DNA of 10,394 nt, from NCBI GenBank assembly GCA_004151065.3, contig NWUY0303881268.1, forward strand, positions 1-10,394, read 5' to 3'. The DNA comes from Larix sibirica. Taxonomy: Eukaryota; Streptophyta; Pinopsida; Pinales; Pinaceae. The position numbers were made by a program, and so were the translations under genes. This document shows, piece by piece, positions 8,240 through 10,394 of the stretch (position 1 is its first letter; each line of letters opens with the position of its first letter). Under the pieces are notes generated by a model. It worked only from the letters and a program-made list of their open reading frames with translations, was not told the origin of the DNA and searched no databases.

Positions 8240-8469
8240 CATCCCTTCACAACAGTGACATAGGTTCCTTCTTTCTTCCAGCCTATCATGACTTTTGAGA
8301 GGGATAAATGCCTGATAGTTACTACCTAGAGGGATGGTCATAGGTCCACCAAGGATTGTTCCTCGATAGGCTCTACTTGACCTCTAAGACAAGCCAAGTT
8401 TGGGGCTGCAACAACTAGAGTTTCTTGATAGTAACACCGACAAGTTTCTCCAACTTAGGGGTAGATCAC
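8240..8469 (+). other. LINE 3' region between ORF2 stop and second MITE
   Basis: No coding frame is recognisable here. By position it is the 3' untranslated part of the LINE or an adjoining old repeat. It is interrupted at 8470 by the second MITE copy, and similar non-coding sequence resumes after 8758. Confidence 0.5.
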
Positions 8470-8758
8470 CAAGGAAAAATTTAGGGGGGTAGTATTCGCC
8501 ATTTTGCTAATTTTTCCAATTTTTTCTCAAAAGGTTTCACTAATTGAAAATGAATATTCACCCAAATTTTTATAGGGCTAAATTATTTTATGTGCAAAAA
8601 TCACCACGTTTTTTAGTAAACTATATAAAATCCTTAGAAATTGAAATAATTTGCAAATTTTTTGCCAAATATTTATGATTGATATTTGTAGAATTATAAA
8701 GAATCAAGATTCACTAAAGTTTATATAATTACAAGAAAGTCATGGCAAATTTTCCCCA
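8470..8758. mobile_element. hAT-like MITE, copy 2 (289 bases), older relative of copy 1
   Basis: It begins CAAGGAAAAATTT (8470-8482) and ends AAATTTTCCCCA (8747-8758). The inverted ends still pair over GGAAAATTT, but the outermost bases have decayed. The flanks TAGATCAC (8462-8469) and CATATCAC (8759-8766) match at six of eight positions and look like a degraded 8-base target duplication. It aligns with copy 1 in the same orientation along most of its length, including ACTATATAAAATCCTTAGAA, identical at 6768-6787 and 8620-8639. More terminal decay than copy 1 suggests an older insertion. It has no coding capacity. Confidence 0.78.
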
Positions 8759-9200
8759 CATATCACCAACTTCTTCTCTACTACCTAGAGTTCTTCATTG
8801 TTGGATACAATGAGAGCTTTTGCCTTGGCTTCCACCTTAGCTCTAGTTTCTACTCTCATCCTAGCAGGAACATTCAGATGCCACCGAGGATCACTCACTA
8901 GGACCCCATCGGACCAAGCCATTCTCCATGGGACATTATCAGATAGGTTTTCAGGGTGGGCATTACGATTCTTGGCTTTGTGGGCAATATTAACTGACTC
9001 TTGTTATTTATAACTTATTTCTTTACTATTTTGAGATTGTATTTTATAGCTGGCTTCCTATGGTGACTAGGGTCTTCTTCTTGTTCTTTAAGCTTTAGGG
9101 TTTTCTATTGTACTTTTCGGAGATGACTTTTGCTATCCCCTATCACCCATTTGACATGTATTTTGGTCATTAATGTAAAAACCTTTTAAGAAATAAACTT
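8759..9200 (+). other. Probable continuation of LINE 3' region
   Basis: The sequence after the second MITE has no recognisable protein. A 71-codon open frame at 8798-9013 begins with an alanine/leucine-rich, signal-like stretch, but it has no homology I can name and lies between two transposon pieces. The end of the stretch (about 9150-9200: ATTTTGGTCATTAATGTAAA and AAGAAATAAA) looks like the 3' end of a retroelement transcript with a polyadenylation-type AATAAA. I infer that the LINE reached about 9200. Confidence 0.4.
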
Positions 9201-9296
9201 GCCTCTCTCAATTTCTTCATGGGACAATGAACTTTTAATTTCCATTCATTTTCCTAGCAATCATAGGCATATCTTGACATGCTGTGGAACCAGTAT

Positions 9297-9310
9297 CTTC
9301 GCTGATACCA
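9297..9310 (-). other. Primer binding site of LTR element
   Basis: On the minus strand this reads TGGTATCAGCGAAG. TGGTATCA is the standard start of the binding site for the 3' end of initiator methionine tRNA in plant LTR retrotransposons, usually continuing GAGC. It abuts the CA end of the LTR with no gap. The later bases have diverged. Confidence 0.65.
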
Positions 9311-9622
9311 TGTAGAAAAGTAAGAATACAGAAATGAACGTGAGATGTGGAATATAATAATGCATTAAAATGGGGTGATTTGATACGACGAGGTAGGTTA
9401 CTTTTTATTTCATACATTAGGTAGTTGGGCTACCCAATTGACCTAACTGCCATCACTTAATTCTAATGACACCTTTTACTATAGAGTCGGTCACTTAGCA
9501 GAATTTGACCTTTATTACACATTAAAGCTAGTTATTAAACTTTGACTCCTAGTACTAGACTGTTTTCTTTTTTAAATTGAAAAATACTTCTTATATTCAC
9601 ATAAACTGTTATTACTCCAACA
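9311..9622 (-). mobile_element. LTR of a retrotransposon, minus strand, probably Copia type
   Basis: Read on the minus strand, the LTR starts TGTTGGAGTAATAACAG (at 9622) and ends CTTACTTTTCTACA (at 9311), giving TG...CA ends and a length of 312 bases. A tRNA-iMet-type primer binding site follows immediately, so this is a 5' LTR and the internal region ran toward lower coordinates. At most about 100 bases of internal sequence remain before the LINE-like tail; no gag frame and no second LTR are visible, so the element is truncated or was itself interrupted. The short length and the TGTTGG start favour Copia over Gypsy, but no protein remains to decide. GAAATAAAA at about 9402-9410 (minus strand) may be its polyadenylation signal. 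Confidence 0.7.
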
Positions 9623-10010
9623 TTATAGTTCTACCAATTGGTACATGTACACTTGTTATCTATTCAAGATGAAGTGGGTTTGATCTAATTGTTAGCTATT
9701 GGGGCTTGCCAACTTTGGCATCAGCACATAACTATTACAAGCAGATCACATAGACAGCAACATCAGCACACCTATCCTGGATACAGCCTATAGGAATGCT
9801 GTGCCTCAATCATGCAAAGAACTTATTTTTTCCAAATTTTGTCATTTGTTTTTAACTTTTTTCACAATATGATTTGAATTTGGGTTTGGTTCAATTTCTT
9901 CTTTCTTGGCTTTTCTTTTCCAAGTAGATTTCTTAATGTTGTTTTTATTTAATTGTGTCAATTATATGTTGTTACGGGCAGTAGCTGATTGCAGGCTGTT
10001 TTCTTGCTAG
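9623..10010 (+). other. Intron sequence upstream of the lipoyl synthase exon
   Basis: No repeat with clear ends is seen. The last part is T-rich and ends GCTGTTTTCTTGCTAG at 9995-10010, a good polypyrimidine tract and AG acceptor. TAGCTGATT around 9982 is a plausible branch-point context. A second AG preceded by TTGC (9994) lies 16 bases upstream; using it would add residues CFLAS-like to the protein, which fits the family less well. Confidence 0.65.
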
Positions 10011-10101
10011 CGTTGGGTACATTGTTCTAACAAGCGTAGATCGAGATGACATACCAGATGGTGGCAGTGGGCATTTTGCTCGCACTGTGAGCACTTTGAA
10101 G
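10011..10101 (+). CDS. LIP1: Internal exon of lipoyl synthase (probably mitochondrial)
   Basis: Lipoyl synthase is a radical-SAM iron-sulphur enzyme that inserts two sulphur atoms, at C6 and C8, into the octanoyl group bound to lipoyl domains. It completes lipoate on pyruvate and 2-oxoglutarate dehydrogenase E2 subunits and glycine cleavage H protein. The exon reads VGYIVLTS, then [15 protein letters not shown], then RTVSTLK, the highly conserved segment that follows the radical-SAM cysteine motif. The first base (C) completes a split codon, most simply GG|C for the Gly of the usual W-G-V pattern; the last codon AAG abuts the donor GTAACA at 10102. [10 protein letters not shown] is closer to the plant mitochondrial form as I remember it than to the plastid paralogue LIP1P. 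Gly replaces the usual Asp before YIV, and Ser-Thr is unusual near the end. The frame is intact with two splice sites, so it looks functional. Other exons, including the cysteine motifs, lie outside the window. Confidence 0.85.
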
Positions 10102-10394
10102 GTAACAGCACTGCAAACTCAGAATTTTATTAACCTGTTTTGGTATGAGTTGTGAGTCGTTACTGTTCTTTAATTGAATTTCTCAATACTAGCAGGCTGG
10201 TTATTTAATTTTCTTTGCATTCCTTTTAGCCTGTCTTCACAACTTTGTGTCTTTTTGCCCTTGTTTTGTGGTAGTGTAAGCAAGCTAGAATAATTAGATG
10301 GCAAACATTTTCTTTTAATTGAAATGATGGAAGGCATATTTTAATAACACTATATATCCTAATAATCTCTCTCTCTCTCTCTCCCTCTCTCTCT
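10102..10394 (+). other. Start of the intron downstream of the lipoyl synthase exon
   Basis: It opens with the donor GTAACA directly after the lysine codon. The rest is T-rich and non-coding to the end of the window, with no acceptor followed by a lipoyl synthase-like frame, so the next exon lies beyond 10394. Confidence 0.65.
10366..10394. repeat. (TC)n microsatellite
   Basis: A TC run starts at 10366 and continues to the edge of the window, interrupted once by CCC at about 10382-10384. Its full length cannot be seen. Confidence 0.95.

Noticed and set aside
8798-9013. 71-codon frame starting with a signal-peptide-like Ala/Leu stretch
   Set aside because: It sits in the LINE 3' region between transposon pieces, has no recognisable family, and the hydrophobic start comes from a repetitive CT-rich run.
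9995-10010. Extending the lipoyl synthase exon 16 bases upstream using the AG at 9994
   Set aside because: The added residues (C-F-L-A-S before VGY) omit the expected W-G pair, while the AG at 10010 has the better pyrimidine tract and a split Gly codon that fits the family.

Overview
The window looks like nuclear DNA of a land plant with a large, repeat-rich genome. A gymnosperm (conifer-type) genome is my best guess. It is AT-rich, most reading frames are broken, old transposon copies with many C-to-T-like changes dominate, and the one convincing exon is about 90 bases long with long non-coding flanks. The organism assignment is inference from style, not from a marker gene.

Only one piece looks like a living gene: an internal exon at 10011-10101 (+) encoding the conserved [15 protein letters not shown] part of lipoyl synthase, probably the mitochondrial LIP1 type, with good splice sites on both sides. 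The DNA on both sides is best read as its introns. The repeats listed below may therefore lie in one long upstream intron, or partly in intergenic DNA; no earlier exon of this gene is visible.

Left part: 1-2420 holds no recognisable gene, only short tandem duplications and a small hairpin. 2423-3040 is a decayed protein-coding fragment readable in successive frames, of unrecognised family. About 3120-4345 looks like an old long terminal repeat (TATA box inside an 18-base palindrome, interspersed GCGTTCA-like motifs, a weak primer-binding-site-like sequence at its end). 4808-5083 is bounded by a short inverted repeat and may be a small DNA transposon.

Middle part: 5837-6191 is a compact four-armed inverted repeat with a (TA)13 tract, able to fold into long hairpins. 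6278-8239 is a dead non-LTR (LINE) ORF2 carrying recognisable reverse transcriptase blocks and a C-terminal H..C motif; its 3' part may run on to about 9200. The LINE is cut inside its reverse transcriptase domain by a 309-base hAT-like MITE with near-perfect terminal inverted repeats and an 8-base target duplication. A second, older copy of the same MITE family sits at 8470-8758 in the LINE's 3' region.

Right part: 9311-9622 is a TG...CA long terminal repeat on the minus strand, followed on that strand by a tRNA-iMet-type primer binding site. After it come intron sequence, the lipoyl synthase exon, the start of the next intron and a CT microsatellite at the end of the window. Nothing suggests an operon, CRISPR array or other prokaryotic system. 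The interest lies in the nested transposon history and the hairpin element.
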